Shown: positions 17,543-29,015 of the stretch, one piece after another
Position numbering within the stretch: the stretch's first letter is position 1
How the letters are laid out: the number at the start of each line of letters is the position of its first letter
NCBI RefSeq assembly: GCF_033568475.1
Contig: NC_133121.1
Location: 131,782,375 to 131,846,374 of the forward strand
Direction: 5' to 3'
Source of the DNA: Henckelia pumila
Lineage: Eukaryota; Streptophyta; Magnoliopsida; Lamiales; Gesneriaceae
Length of the DNA: 64,000 bases
Position numbers and translations under genes: made by a program
The notes under the pieces: generated by a model
What the model saw: only the letters and a program-made list of their open reading frames with translations
The model's database searches: none
What the model was told of the DNA's origin: nothing

Positions 17543-20116
17543 TTGGCTCCCAGCGACTGTGCTTTCAGTTCCGTTTTCCGCTTCCCTGCATCCCTTATTC
17601 GCTTTAATTCTGTAAGTTTTATTTCAATGTCTACAGGTACCTCATCTACCTTTGGAGCGAACGCCAAAGGCTCGCCCAGAGACGAGGAGCCAAGCGGTAG
17701 CTCGAGCGATGCTCACTCCGCTTCTGCGCTGCTTTCTCGACCTTCTTCTTTTAAGCAAGCTTCCCGACTCCCGACGAAGCCTTCTGCTGCTTCTTCCTCT
17801 CGCCCCAAGGGAAAAGGCAAACAAAAAGTGAAGAACCCAAAATCCCTATCTTTTGTGCCCTCTTCCTTGGGCTGGTACACTTACCTTCCTAGCATCCTCT
17901 CCCAAGGGGCCGCGGAGGAACTTCGCGGCTTAGGGGAAATCCCTTTATCCTATTTCTTATTCCGTCCTCTACCTGGGAGTACTCCTGATACTCCTCCTCC
18001 CGGTTGCTACACATTTTTCCGAGACCAGATTCGGAGTGGCCTTCGATTTCCCATTCCTCCTTTCTACCTAGCTGTTCCCGACTTCTTTCACGTTCCTGCT
18101 AATCAATTCCACCCGAAATCCTTCCGAATAATGGCCTCGACCTATATCCTCTTTAAAATGCACAACTTAGCCATCACCCCTCTGATTTTGCACTACTTTT
18201 TTTCTTGTCGTTTCAACGAAGGGGCTTTCTCCCTGGCCGCACGGCTGAATGCTCGTTTTCTTTCCGATATCCCCTCATCTTTAAAGGGATGGAAAGAGCG
18301 GTATTTTTTTATTCAACCCCCGGCTCCTTTCACTTTTAGGACCGGGTTCTTATCTAGTCTCCCTTCTCAACCTGAGCTTCCTGAACATTATAAGGTTGAG
18401 GAACCTTATACTCGTAGTTTGACCTTAGTCAAGAATAGGACATTTTCCTCCCCCGCCTTATTAACGAACGATAACATCAAAGCCTACGGGTTGGGCACCC
18501 GGGTGGAAGATCTCCTTGACCAGGTGATCAATGCATACGGCGACCTGGGGGCTCAACCTGATAATGGCTGTTCTCTGACTTTCTTTACACTACTTTATTA
18601 TTAATACGTATACGTACTCACATTTGTTCCTTTGGTGCAGAGCCATCAGATATGATCAGGGAAGAGTTCGCCCGACGGGCAGCCGAGAGGAAGGCTGCTA
18701 AAGAGAAAACCCAAGCCCTAGCCGAGCGAAGGAAAAAGGCCCGTAGGGAGGAAAAGAGTCCTACTCATCCGCAAAGTCCTTTGCGTTTACCCACCGTGGT
18801 AATCCCTCCGTCTACAGTGCCGATTCTTTCAGCTGTACTCTCTCCCCCTTCAAGCGCTGCTGTTGCCGGGACTTCGGTTACGGCGCTATGCCCACCTCGA
18901 CTTGCTTCCCAAGCCCAGCTATCTTTGTCACCGGAGAACTTGGAAGATGAGGTACCGCTTTCCCACCGTAAGAGGAAAATCGGCCAGGTATCCCAGATGA
19001 TCGACCTGACGGACTCGGAGGACATCCTGCTGTCCAAAGACCTGGCCTCATCTGCTCCTATTTCTTCTATGACCCTTCGGGCCCCGGGCTGGGATGCTTC
19101 TGTCTCTGCGGGTGACCCCATTTCTCACGCCTGGGGTGACCGAGTGGATTCCACCTCCTGGGGCTCTCGATTTCCTCTGTTCTTATCAGGGACAACCTCC
19201 TCCAAAGTTGCCCAAATCCAAAGCTTGCTCTCCCCGGAAGATCACTCTTTACTGGCAGCTCGTGGTATCACCTCCAAACTATCGGAGGGTGTTTCTCATG
19301 CTTATATGGTAAACTCTGCCCTTTAGATACCTGAACAAAGGTGCTTGTGCACGTCTTTATTTAATCCCTTGGTTGCTTTGGATGCAGGGCTTATGCATGC
19401 TGGCCAATGCCCTTGATGAGGCGAACGCTAGTCTCGCCCGAGAGAGCGAGAGGTGCAGCTCTTTTGAGGAGCATATCACCCTGCTTCAATCGCAGGCAGC
19501 CGCCCTAAGAGAGACTCATGAAGCGAAGGTTCGATCCCACCGAGAGTCGCTGGAGGGTTTTCGGGCAGATGTGGCGCGGGTGGAGGAAAGATGGCAGCGT
19601 AAGCTAGTTGAGATCCAAGATCGCCGCTCTTCCGAGATTCAATCTCTGGAGGTTCAAATAGAGCAAATTACCCGGGAGCTTGGTCAAGTTCGCCAGGAAA
19701 AAGACCTGGCTTTGAATGCCGTGAGTGGGCTTCAGGCTTCCGCGGAGGTGATGCAGAACCAGTTGGTAATCGCCCGTACGGAGGCGGATATGCATCATTC
19801 TTCAGCTTTGGATGCTGCCCAGGCTTTGGAGGAGCGCTTTAGCACCGAAGCTGAATGGCGGAATTCTTTCCTTTCCTCCAAGGAGTTTGAGCAGACGGTG
19901 ATGGATAAGTCCTTCGACTTTTTCACCCAGGGCTTTGGCCTCTGTTCTACTCAGTACGAGGCGGCTGGCCTGATGCAGGAAGGAGTTCCAGATCTTAACT
20001 TGGCCATTGCTTCTTTACCCTTCTGTCCTGAAAATGAAGGAGAAGGGCCCCAGGAAAGGGTAGACGCCAGTGAAGATCAGCAATCTCAAGAGGAAACCGA
20101 CCCCTCGGGTTCTTAG
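17543..20116 (+). CDS. Opposite-strand additional gene of E1 (Transposase_28-like domain)
   Basis: Three exons, 17543-18566, 18641-19308 and 19388-20116, join in phase to about 806 aa. Exon 1 has a Ser-rich basic N-terminus and then a conserved block around residues 150-270 (FRDQIRSGLRFPIPPF, NQFHPKSFRIM) that resembles the plant family Pfam calls Transposase_28, 'putative gypsy type transposon'. Exon 2 opens with a Lys/Arg/Glu helix and is then Ser/Pro-rich. Exon 3 is a long coiled coil with an acidic tail. Its role is unknown. The second intron is normal (ATG|GTAAAC, GATGCAG|). The first has a good acceptor, but the only phase-compatible junction without a stop uses a GC donor at 18567; the nearby GT creates a TAG. 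An alternative start is Met at 17627. It runs against the E1 genes, between the tandem repeats and the 3' LTR. Confidence 0.72.
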
Positions 20117-20329
20117 ATTTAGGCAATTCATTGGAGCTTTTAGGCTTGGGCTCCTAACTTTTACACATGTATAGTTTGTTTGTTAAGGAAAAAAATTTGC
20201 TCTTGATTCGCCTCTTTATTCGATTGATTTTTCCTGTATGTTTGGATAAATCCTTTGTTTTGATATACCACGAGGGTGGCCTACTCCCTTGGGCATTTTC
20301 GATGCCCGAGTGCCAGGAATCCTGAGTTT
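20117..20329. other. 3' flank of the opposite-strand gene
   Basis: Non-coding stretch joining the opposite-strand gene to the E1 tandem repeats. It is T-rich and may contain the gene's polyadenylation region, but no clear signal is seen. Confidence 0.4.
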
Positions 20330-20635
20330 GGTGCCAGGGTGGCAGATTACCTGGACTTAAATGGCTCGTGAGTTACCACAGGCCTTTGAGTACCAGGGTG
20401 GTGGATCACCTGGGTTTTTTTGGTGCCAGGGTGGCAGATCTCCTGGACTTACATGGCTCATGAATTACCACGGGCTTTTGAGTACCAGGGTGGTGGATCA
20501 CCTGGGTTCTTTGGTGCCAGGGTGGCAGATCACCTGGACTTAAATGACTCGTGAGTTACCACGGGCCTTTGAGTACCAGGGTGGTGGATCACCTGGGTTT
20601 TTTTGGTGCCAGGGTGGCAGATCACCTGGACTTAC
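20330..20635. repeat. E1 3'-region tandem repeats, left part
   Basis: Repeats of about 91 bp combine a 59-bp module (ATGGCTCGTGAGTTACCAC ... GGATCACCTGGG) and a roughly 32-bp module (GGTGCCAGGGTGGCAGATC). The array is cut at 20635 by E2 and resumes at 32650. Confidence 0.85.
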
Positions 20636-21539
20636 TGTTGGAAAACTGTGTTCAGATCAATTAGAATTGATACTCGGTGCAGCAGAAGTTTAAAAATTTA
20701 TTTTATTAATATGGAACGATTCCATATCTGGGTATCAAAACTTTACGATTAAATTGTGTAAGTAAAACAAATAATCATTATTAAATATTTTACCTTAAAA
20801 TCTCAAAGCGAGATTATGGACACCAACAGAATTTAATCTGCTCTTGTTGTATATCCCCGAAACTGATGAACGAACGTTTATTCAATCAGGTCCACGAATA
20901 GAAAACAAAACCCTCTGATTGACTGCACTAGAAATCAATCAGAAGTTTGCGTAGAGAATAAACAGATATGATCTGTTAATTCAGATTGTAATTTTTCACA
21001 AAAACACAACCCGAATTTTCTCCAAAAGGGACAGAGGATTTCGAAAATCCCCTTGAATAATATAGGCTGAAATTCGAAAATTGCAAGACTGAAATCACAC
21101 CAAATTTTCGAACACTGCAGTCCTATTTATAGATAATTTCTAGACTGGATTAAGTTATAATTATATCAGGACTCTAACTCCTTAATGCCCACAATCCATA
21201 ACTTAAGCCCAACAAGCCAAGCCTGTTGTTATAAAAATTAATATAAAATTCATCGTGACTTCGATTGATAAACTGATTTCACCAATGTGCACAGAAACCA
21301 TTTCTGCATCTTTTAGAGTCAAGATAATTTTTCTAAATCCGAATTCAGTGATTTCCAAAAATGTCCATCCCTATGTCATTTTAGGAAATCCCACTCCCTT
21401 TTAATTAAGAAGTCCAACTTCTCTTTCATTAAATTTAACTCTTTAAATTTAACTATCTCTACGGGGTTTTAGTAATCCATTACTTGTGTAACCCTCAATG
21501 GTTCAGGAATACAGCTAGCCATGGGCTCACAACTCCTTG

Positions 21540-24183
21540 TGAAACGACCCTAACTCTATAATAAATAAATATGCGGAAATTTTTTTTTTTTTATATACTA
21601 CAAAATAAAATATGTACATATATGCCCATACATATATGCACAGGATAAAATATTTAAAATAAATACACAATTAAATACTCAAGAAAAAAAATGCATTCTT
21701 TAAAATAATTAAACATCTGAGTCAACCCTAGAATTAAAAATATACTGCATAAATAAAATAATTAAAATATGTGCATGCACTAAAACATCTAATAAAATAT
21801 TCCCATAAACCTCAACCACTAAAAATATAATAGAATGTTTCACATGACATCATGCACGGTGACTCAGAAGCTGTCACGGTCACGGGGCTACTGCAGCGCT
21901 GCTCATACGTCCTCACCACCGGTAGGAGTAACCTGCTCCTCTACGTACTCACCTGCACCATATCAGTGTAGTGAGCCTAGAGGCCCAACATGCATACTAA
22001 CAAGGGTTCAAAATAATTTAAAACAATTTAATACTAATACATACATATACATGAATGAGCATGCTTAAAAATTACATAACATAACTTACTTAAATAAACA
22101 TAAATACATAATACATAACATACATACTTGAGTTGTTGAGCATTTATTTTCTTAACATCGAATGGTCCTATCCGTAAGTGTGACCCATAGTGCGACTGAT
22201 CAGTCTAAGAAACCATCGTACGAGGCTGGTGGCGAACCACCCATACATAAATGGCAGAAAACTGCCCATACATAAATGGTAGAAACTGCCCATACATAAA
22301 TGGTCACACTACTTCAATTTTCACCTAAAATATTTTATTTGCTCAACCATAGAAATTAAATCATAGCATAAAAATTGATTTCATGAATGCATGTACTTAA
22401 ATAAATTGTGTGTCCTTCATATATATTTAATTTAATTTTCTTACTAACATATAAATATTAAAATAACTTAAATGCATAAAAATAATTAAATATATAATCA
22501 GGACACATGCAATTTTCTCATGGATGGTTCTGGACTGCTGGCCCTAACACTCAAGCCCATTTACTTAAATCTGGCCCATTAACACTGAGTCTGGCCCAAT
22601 AACATAATTAAGCCCAATAAACTTATTCTAAACCCAATTAAATAATTAAAGCCCATAATTAACCAATTCTGGCCCAATGGGCCCAAAAGCCCAAAGACTG
22701 ACCCAATAACTTTCACGGGCCCTAAAGCTCATAAAAATTATTGGACTCACTTAATTAAATTAATTAAGCCCAAATAAAATTAAACTTAGCCCAAATCAAT
22801 TAAATTGAGCCCAATAAAATTTTAAGATTTAATTAGGCCCATTAAACCTTTAATTAAACTTAAAACTCTAAAATAAAAAATACCCGAGCCCAACTAACTT
22901 AACCCGGACCCGGACCCAACTAACTTGACCCACGACTTAACTGACCCGACCCGGACCAAGACCCGACCCAGAACCACCCTGGAGCCCTAACCCGTCGGCC
23001 CCCTCCCCTCTTCACAGATCTGCTGCAGCAGCCACTCCTTGGCTGCTGCGGCCGGAGCCCCACCGCCCAGACGTAGCCCACGTCTGGGCGGTTCGAACCC
23101 AGCCCTTAAACCCAAACCATGCAGCCCCAGCCATCACTACCGAGCCCCCTTCCCACGAACCCTACCTGCGCATCCAAGGGACCCGAACTCCACCAGCAGG
23201 CTTCCTGGGCTCGTTTGGCTCGAACCACTCGAGCCATTCGAGTCCAGGCCACCCTCTCTCGACCTAAGGTCCTTGACCAGCAGCTGGACATGCCATGGAG
23301 GAATAAAACGTGGGAATGATAGCATAAAACACTAGAACAATTTGCAACAGCAAACCGATGCCATTTTCTAAAAAAAAAAAAAAAACTTAAAGGTTTCAAT
23401 GCATACACCACACACACGAAATTAGTACTGACATGGCACAAAAAGAAACGAAAGAATCATGCCTTTCACCGTAAACGACGAGAAACACGGGCGTGGGACG
23501 GTTCCGGGACAACGGGGCGACGAGAAACCTAAAAAAAACTTGAAGGGAATCGGTTATGGAGGTGCTGGAAACTGAAGTAGACGAAGGGGATGATGAACAG
23601 GAGGTGGGTGTCGGCTGATGAAGGGAATCCGTGGGGTCTTGGGTAGGTTAGGTTATTATTTTAATTAAAGTAGGCTTTTAGGTTAAATAAAATATATTAA
23701 TAAGTTTTTTTTTTTTTTTAAAAATATAAAATTCTAAAACTCCAATTAAAGGTTAAAATCGGATACTTAATTCAAAAATACAAAAATCCCGAAATATTAA
23801 GTTAGGGAATTTTTAAAGATAATTAAAATCAATATTTTGGCTTATTTTGAATAAAAACGGGCTCCTAAAATTATATAAAATTAAATACTAAAAATATTGA
23901 GGTAATAAAACTCAAAATAATATTTTAAGGCTCTAAAAAGGCTCATAAAATAATTTGGGTGGAAATTCGTCATCTCGTCCGTCCATGGTCCCGTCTCCGC
24001 GATCAAATAATTAAAATACTAAAAATCATAAAAATCACTAATTATGGGTTAAATGCTTAAAAATAAATTAAATCATGCACAAATAATTCACATAATTATT
24101 TAACCCATAAATCATAAATTTAAATAATTAAATATCCTAATTATGCATGCGAATTTACGTATTTAAAAATACCGGGTGTTACA
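21540..24183 (-). repeat. E3 3' LTR (left)
   Basis: Begins TGAAACGACC and ends GGGTGTTACA on the plus strand (TGTAACACCC ... GGTCGTTTCA on the coding strand). It is 2644 bp and nearly identical to 29016-31663. It contains a cluster of GCCCA/GGCCCA motifs (22548-22890) and a GACCC-rich patch (22890-22975). Confidence 0.93.
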
Positions 24184-24200
24184 ATTCTCCCCCCCTTAAA
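24184..24200 (-). promoter_or_regulatory. E3 polypurine tract
   Basis: On the minus strand the tract TTTAAGGGGGGGAGAAT lies directly before the LTR start TGTAACACCC. This is the expected position and composition of the primer for plus-strand DNA synthesis in an LTR element. Confidence 0.85.
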
Positions 24201-24228
24201 TTGAATTTCGTCCTCGAAATTAAAGTAC

Positions 24229-27200
24229 TTACCCGAACAACTCCGGGTAGCGAGTCCTCATATCCTCCTCGGTCTCCCAAGTAGCTTCCTCCTCCGAGTG
24301 ATTCAGCCACTGGACTCTGACCATCGGTATGACCCGTGTCCTAAGCCTCCGCTCCTCTCTAGCCAAGATCCGCACTGGTCTCTCCTCGTATACAAGATCC
24401 GGTGGCAACTGTAAGGGCTCGAAATCCAACACATGCGACGGGTTGGAGACATATCTCCGAAGCATGGATACATGGAAAACGTTGTGCACTGCCGCTAGCC
24501 CTGGAGGTAGAGCTAAACGATAGGCCAACGTGCCAACTCTCTCCAAGATCTCGAATGACCCTATATATCTCGGATTAAGCTTGCCTCTCCGTCCAAAACG
24601 CGCTACTCCCTTCATAGGTGACACCTTCAGAAATACGTGATCACCGACTGCGAACTCCAAATCGCATCGTCTGGCATCTGCATAACTCTTCCGCCGACTC
24701 TGCGCAGTCCTCATCCTATCTCGAATCTGCGTCACAATGTCAGCTGTCTGCTGCACAATCTCTGGACCCAACAAAATCCGCTCACCAACCTCATCCCAAT
24801 GCACCGGAGATCTGCATCTCCTCCCATACAGTGCTGCATATGGAGCCATACCTATAGACGACTGAAAACTGTTGTTATAGGTAAACTCCACTAATGGCAG
24901 TCTAGTCTCCCAAGATCCTCGAAAATCGATGACACAAGCTCTCAAAAGATCCTCGAGAACCTGAATCACTCTCTCGGACTGCCCATCTGTCTGGGGATGA
25001 AATGCTGTACTGAACAAAAGTCTAGTCCCCAAAGCTGTGTGCAGACTCTTTCAAAACGCTGAGGTGAACCTCGGATCTCTGTCTGACACGATAGACACTG
25101 GTATGCCATGCAGTCTAACAATCTCTCTGACGTAAAGCTCTGCATACTGTGTCAAAGTGTAATTAGTTCTTACCGGCAAGAAATGAGCTGACTTGGTGAG
25201 TCTATCCACAATCACCCAAATCGCTGTACACCCTCTGGTACTCCTCGGTAAGCCAACCACAAAGTCCATCGTAATATTCTCCCACTTCCATTCCGGGATA
25301 GGGAGAGGTCTAAGAAGTCCTGCTGGACGCTGATGCTCTGCTTTGACTTGCTGACAAGTCAAGCACTCTGACACCACTCTCCCGATGTCACTCTTCATCC
25401 CAGGCCACCAATACAATAACTGCAAGTCTCGGTACATCTTCGTACTTCCGGGGTGAATGGAGTACGGAGATGCATGAGCCTCTGCTAGAATCTCGGCTCT
25501 CAACTGATCAACGTTCGGTACCCACATCCTCCCACGGTACTGAACGATGCCATCCTCCACTGTATACAAGAGATTACCTCTAGCCTCATCTCTCTGTCTC
25601 CATCGCTGTAACTCCTCATCAGTAGACTGTCCCTCTCTAATCCGATCTCGCAGAACTGGCTGCACCGTCAACACTGACAAGCTCGGTGCATGGCCACTCG
25701 GATAGCACTCCAAACCAAATCTCTGAATCTCGGTCTGTAGTGGTAACTGTACAGTCAAACATGATACCACTGACGACTTTCGACTCAAAGCATCTGCCAC
25801 TACATTAGCCTTACCCGGATGGTAGCTAATGTCACAGTCATAGTCCTTAACAAGCTCAAGCCATCTGCGCTGCCTCATGTTCAACTCCTTCTGGGTGAAG
25901 AAGTACTTGAGGCTCTTGTGGTCGGTGAAAATCTTGCACTTCTCGCCGTAAAGATAGTGCCTCCAGATTTTCAACGCAAATACCACTGCTGCAAGCTCCA
26001 AATCATGCGTCGGATAGTTCTGCTCATGAATCTTCAACTGTCGCGACGCATATGCGATAACTCTGCCACTCTGCATAAGTACTGCGCCCAAACCAAGCTT
26101 GGACGCGTCGGTGTACACCACTAACTCCTCATGTGGCACTGTCATAGCTAACACCGGTGCTGAAGTAAGTGCATCCTTCAGCTGATCAAAGCTCCTCTGA
26201 CAATCTGGACTCCAACTATACTTCGCGTTCTTCTTGGTCAAGGAAGTCAAGGGTACTGCAATAGAGAAAAAACCCTTGATGAACTTCCTATAGTATCCTG
26301 CTAAACCCAAGAAGCTACGAATCTCCGAAGCATTCTTTGGAATCCCCCAATCCCTCACTGCCTGCACCTTGGACTGATCCACTGCAATCCCATCCCTAGA
26401 AATAATGTGGCCTAGAAACGCCACCTGCTCCAACCAAAACTCACACTTACTGAACTTTGCAAACAGTCGATGCTCCCTCAAAGTCTGCAAGGCTGTATGC
26501 AAATGCTGTGTATGCTCCTCAATGCTCCTCGAGTAGATCAATATGTCATCAATGAATACAATGACAAACTGATCTAGATACGGCTGGAAGACACGATGCA
26601 TGAGATCCATAAAAACTGCTGGAGCATTGGTCAACCCAAAGGGCATCACCAAGAACTCATAGTGCCCATATCGTGTCCTAAAGGCAGTCTTAGACACGTC
26701 TGAATCTCTGACTCTCAGCTGATGGTAACCAGATCGCAGATCGATCTTGGAGAATACCGAAGCTCCCTGCAACTGATCGAATAAATCCTCTATCCTAGCG
26801 GATACTTATTCTTCACTGTGACTCTGTTGAGCTCTCGGTAGTCAATGCACAATCTCATGCTGCCGTCCTTCTTCTTCACAAACAACACTGGAGCTCCCCA
26901 TGGAGAAAAGCTAGGACGAACAAAGCCCTTCTCCAATAGCTCCTGAATCTGCTCCTTCAACTCTCTCATCTCTGTAGGAGCAAGTCGATACGGTGCCTTA
27001 GAGATAGGCACAGTATCCGGCAACAACTCAATACTGAACTCCACCTCCCTCACTGGTGGAACTCCTGCAACATCGTCAGGAAAAACATCTGGATAGTCAC
27101 GTACCACCTCTATATCTGATAAAGATCTGCTAGAAACGTCTGAGGTAGTGACCACACTAGCAAGAAAACCCTGACATCCATTGCGCAACAGTTTCCTCGC

Positions 27201-27598
27201 ACGAACAAGTGATATCATCTGAGGAATACTGCTAGACTGAGATGCAAAGAAAGTAAACATCTCACCTCCTGCTGGCTTCACTGACACTGTCCTACGTCGG
27301 AAATCAATCGAAGCTCCATTAACTGATAGCCAGTCCATACCCAAAATCAAGTCAAACCCAGTCAATGGAAGAACCACTAGATCTGCTCGAATGGAGTGTC
27401 CCTGCAACTCCAATTCCAGGTCCCTGATGACACTAGTGGTAGTGATAATCTGTCCGGATGGCATGGTAACATCGTAACCACTGTCTACAACCTCTGGTGA
27501 AATGCCTATCCGTCTGATAAAATCCCGGGAGATAAACAAATGCGTGGCTCCTGAATCTAGCAACGCAAACGTGGAGTTGCCTCCAACTAGAATTCTCC
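24229..27598 (-). pseudogene. E3 pol: protease, RT, RNase H, integrase, chromodomain
   Basis: After the intron acceptor the frame opens with the aspartic protease active site LDSGATH. Reverse transcriptase follows with [17 protein letters not shown] and the catalytic FIDDILIYS, then RNase H with [12 protein letters not shown] and [10 protein letters not shown]. Integrase has the zinc-binding [10 protein letters not shown] ... CLTCQQ, and the C-terminus (VQWLNHSEEEATWETEEDM) is chromodomain-like, which marks a chromovirus. Two lesions are visible: loss of about four bases near 26795, just after KNKYPL, which shifts the frame, and an in-frame TGA at 25051-25053 after DPRFTSAF in the integrase core. 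The remaining frame is open from each lesion to the next. The element cannot make a full polyprotein. Confidence 0.9.
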
Positions 27599-27794
27599 CT
27601 GCACGCAGAAGATTCCCAACAATTCATACCACTATGCTCCCAAGGTTAAAACACTAAAATCCTTAATTCTAATCACAAAGAAACAAAATTCTTATTCTAG
27701 CATGCTGATAATTAAACTCATGTAACAGGCATTCAGATATAATCGCAATTAAACAAAAGCAAAGAATTGAAAAAGTTCTAGGGGTTAGGTATAC
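27599..27794 (-). other. Predicted intron at the E3 gag-pol junction
   Basis: The 196-nt stretch has GT at 27794-27793 (ACCG|GTATAC) and AG at 27600-27599 (GCGTGCAG|GG), is T-rich, contains stops in frame, and a pyrimidine-rich tract near the acceptor. Removing it joins the gag C-terminus (DTSLITG) in phase to [19 protein letters not shown] of the protease. This is a prediction from the sequence; no transcript evidence is available. Confidence 0.7.
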
Positions 27795-28830
27795 CGGTGA
27801 TCAAGGAGGTATCTGGGTCTGCCTCCTCTGCCTGCATCACATACACTCTCCCACTGACGTTCTGCCTCTGCGGGCAGTTGGCAATCTGATGCCCTGGCTC
27901 CTTGCAGCGATAGCAGACTCCTGCTCCCAATAGACACTGCCCGAAATGCATCTTCTGGCACTTCGGACATACTGGATATCTCCCTGGAGTAGGGGCCCCG
28001 CCCCTAGTCTGCTGCTGTGGCTTCCCCTGAGGCCTCTGCTGATTCGGGCCCTTAGATGGCCCTGTAGACTGTTTCTTCGCAGGTGGCTGCGAAGATGGTC
28101 GCTGATACCCTGTCTGCACAAACTGCCTCTTACCCTGCTGCTCTCTCTGTATCTCCCTCCGTCCCTCCTCGGAACGCAAGGCCCTGCTGACTGCAGACTC
28201 ATATGTAAAGACGTCTGTCATACGCACATCATGCCTGATCTCAGCCCTCAAGCCCTCAACAAACTGTCGCAGCTTCTCCAGCGGACTATCAGCAATCATG
28301 GGCACAAAATGACAGCCCCTCTCATACTGGCTCACGTACTCCACCACAGATCTGTCCCCCTGACGGAGACTCATGAACTCTCGGATCATGCGACTGCGCA
28401 GATCCTCAGTGAAATATTTGGCGTAGAAGATACGCCTGAACTCAGCCCACGTCAGTGTAGGTAGATGGACTCCTCTGACTGCACCCTCCCACCAAAGGGC
28501 TGCATCGCCTCGCATCATATACGTAGCACAGCTCACCCTGTCGGCGTCTGTGATCCCCATATAGTCGAAAATGGACTCAAGAGAGCGAATCCATCCCTCA
28601 GCCACCAACGGATCGGTGGTCCCCACAAACTCCTTAGGCCCCTTCTTCTGGAACCTCTCTGCGACGTCCTCCTCGTGGGACAGTCTGGGACGGGCAGCCT
28701 GCTGCTCCAACAGAGCAGTAATACCCGCCATCATCGTGGCACTGGCCTGCTCCAGTGCTGTCATGGGGTGCTGCTGAGGTGGCGGTGGAGGTGGAGGTCT
28801 CCCACGTCGGTTCACTTGTCTGGGAGGCAT
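27795..28830 (-). CDS. E3 gag
   Basis: Starts MPPRQVNRRGRPPPP, a usual chromovirus gag start; a longer frame with five more codons exists. The retrotransposon gag domain (about residues 60-220) includes EGWIRSLESIFDYMG and MSLRQGDRSVVEYVSQY, followed by a Gln/Pro/Lys-rich linker and the zinc knuckle CYRCKEPGHQIANC (CX2CX4HX4C). The product would form the virus-like particle core and bind the element RNA. It is open throughout. The unspliced frame ends at 27778, ten or so codons into the predicted intron, giving a gag-only product. Confidence 0.9.
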
Positions 28831-29000
28831 TCTGCACCACCACATATTTATTTACGTAAATCGCCATGCATAACTAAGTGTTTAAAATTAAGGCTAACTT
28901 TAAATTCTAGAAATTAAATCATACTATAAACATTAAAACTTACAGACCGGTAGCGTGGATTTCTGAGCTCGCAAAGCAGTAGTGACCCCTCCAAGGACCG

Positions 29001-29013
29001 TGCTCTGATACCA
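29001..29013 (-). promoter_or_regulatory. E3 primer binding site (initiator tRNA-Met)
   Basis: On the minus strand TGGTATCAGAGCA follows the 5' LTR end GGTCGTTTCA after two bases. It is complementary to the 3' end of plant initiator tRNA-Met and fixes the minus orientation of E3. Confidence 0.93.
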
Positions 29014-29015
29014 AC

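Noticed and set aside
23085-23105. GGTTCGAACCC in both E3 LTRs resembles a tRNA T-loop
   Set aside because: The flanking bases do not form a T-stem and no acceptor, D or anticodon arm is present; it is part of the LTR.
27946-28464. 172-codon plus-strand open frame across E3 gag
   Set aside because: It is exactly opposite the well-supported gag frame, has no recognisable domain and reflects the base composition of gag.
28465-28917. 150-codon plus-strand frame across E3 gag start
   Set aside because: Antisense to gag and its leader; no motif and no splice signals that would make it a gene.
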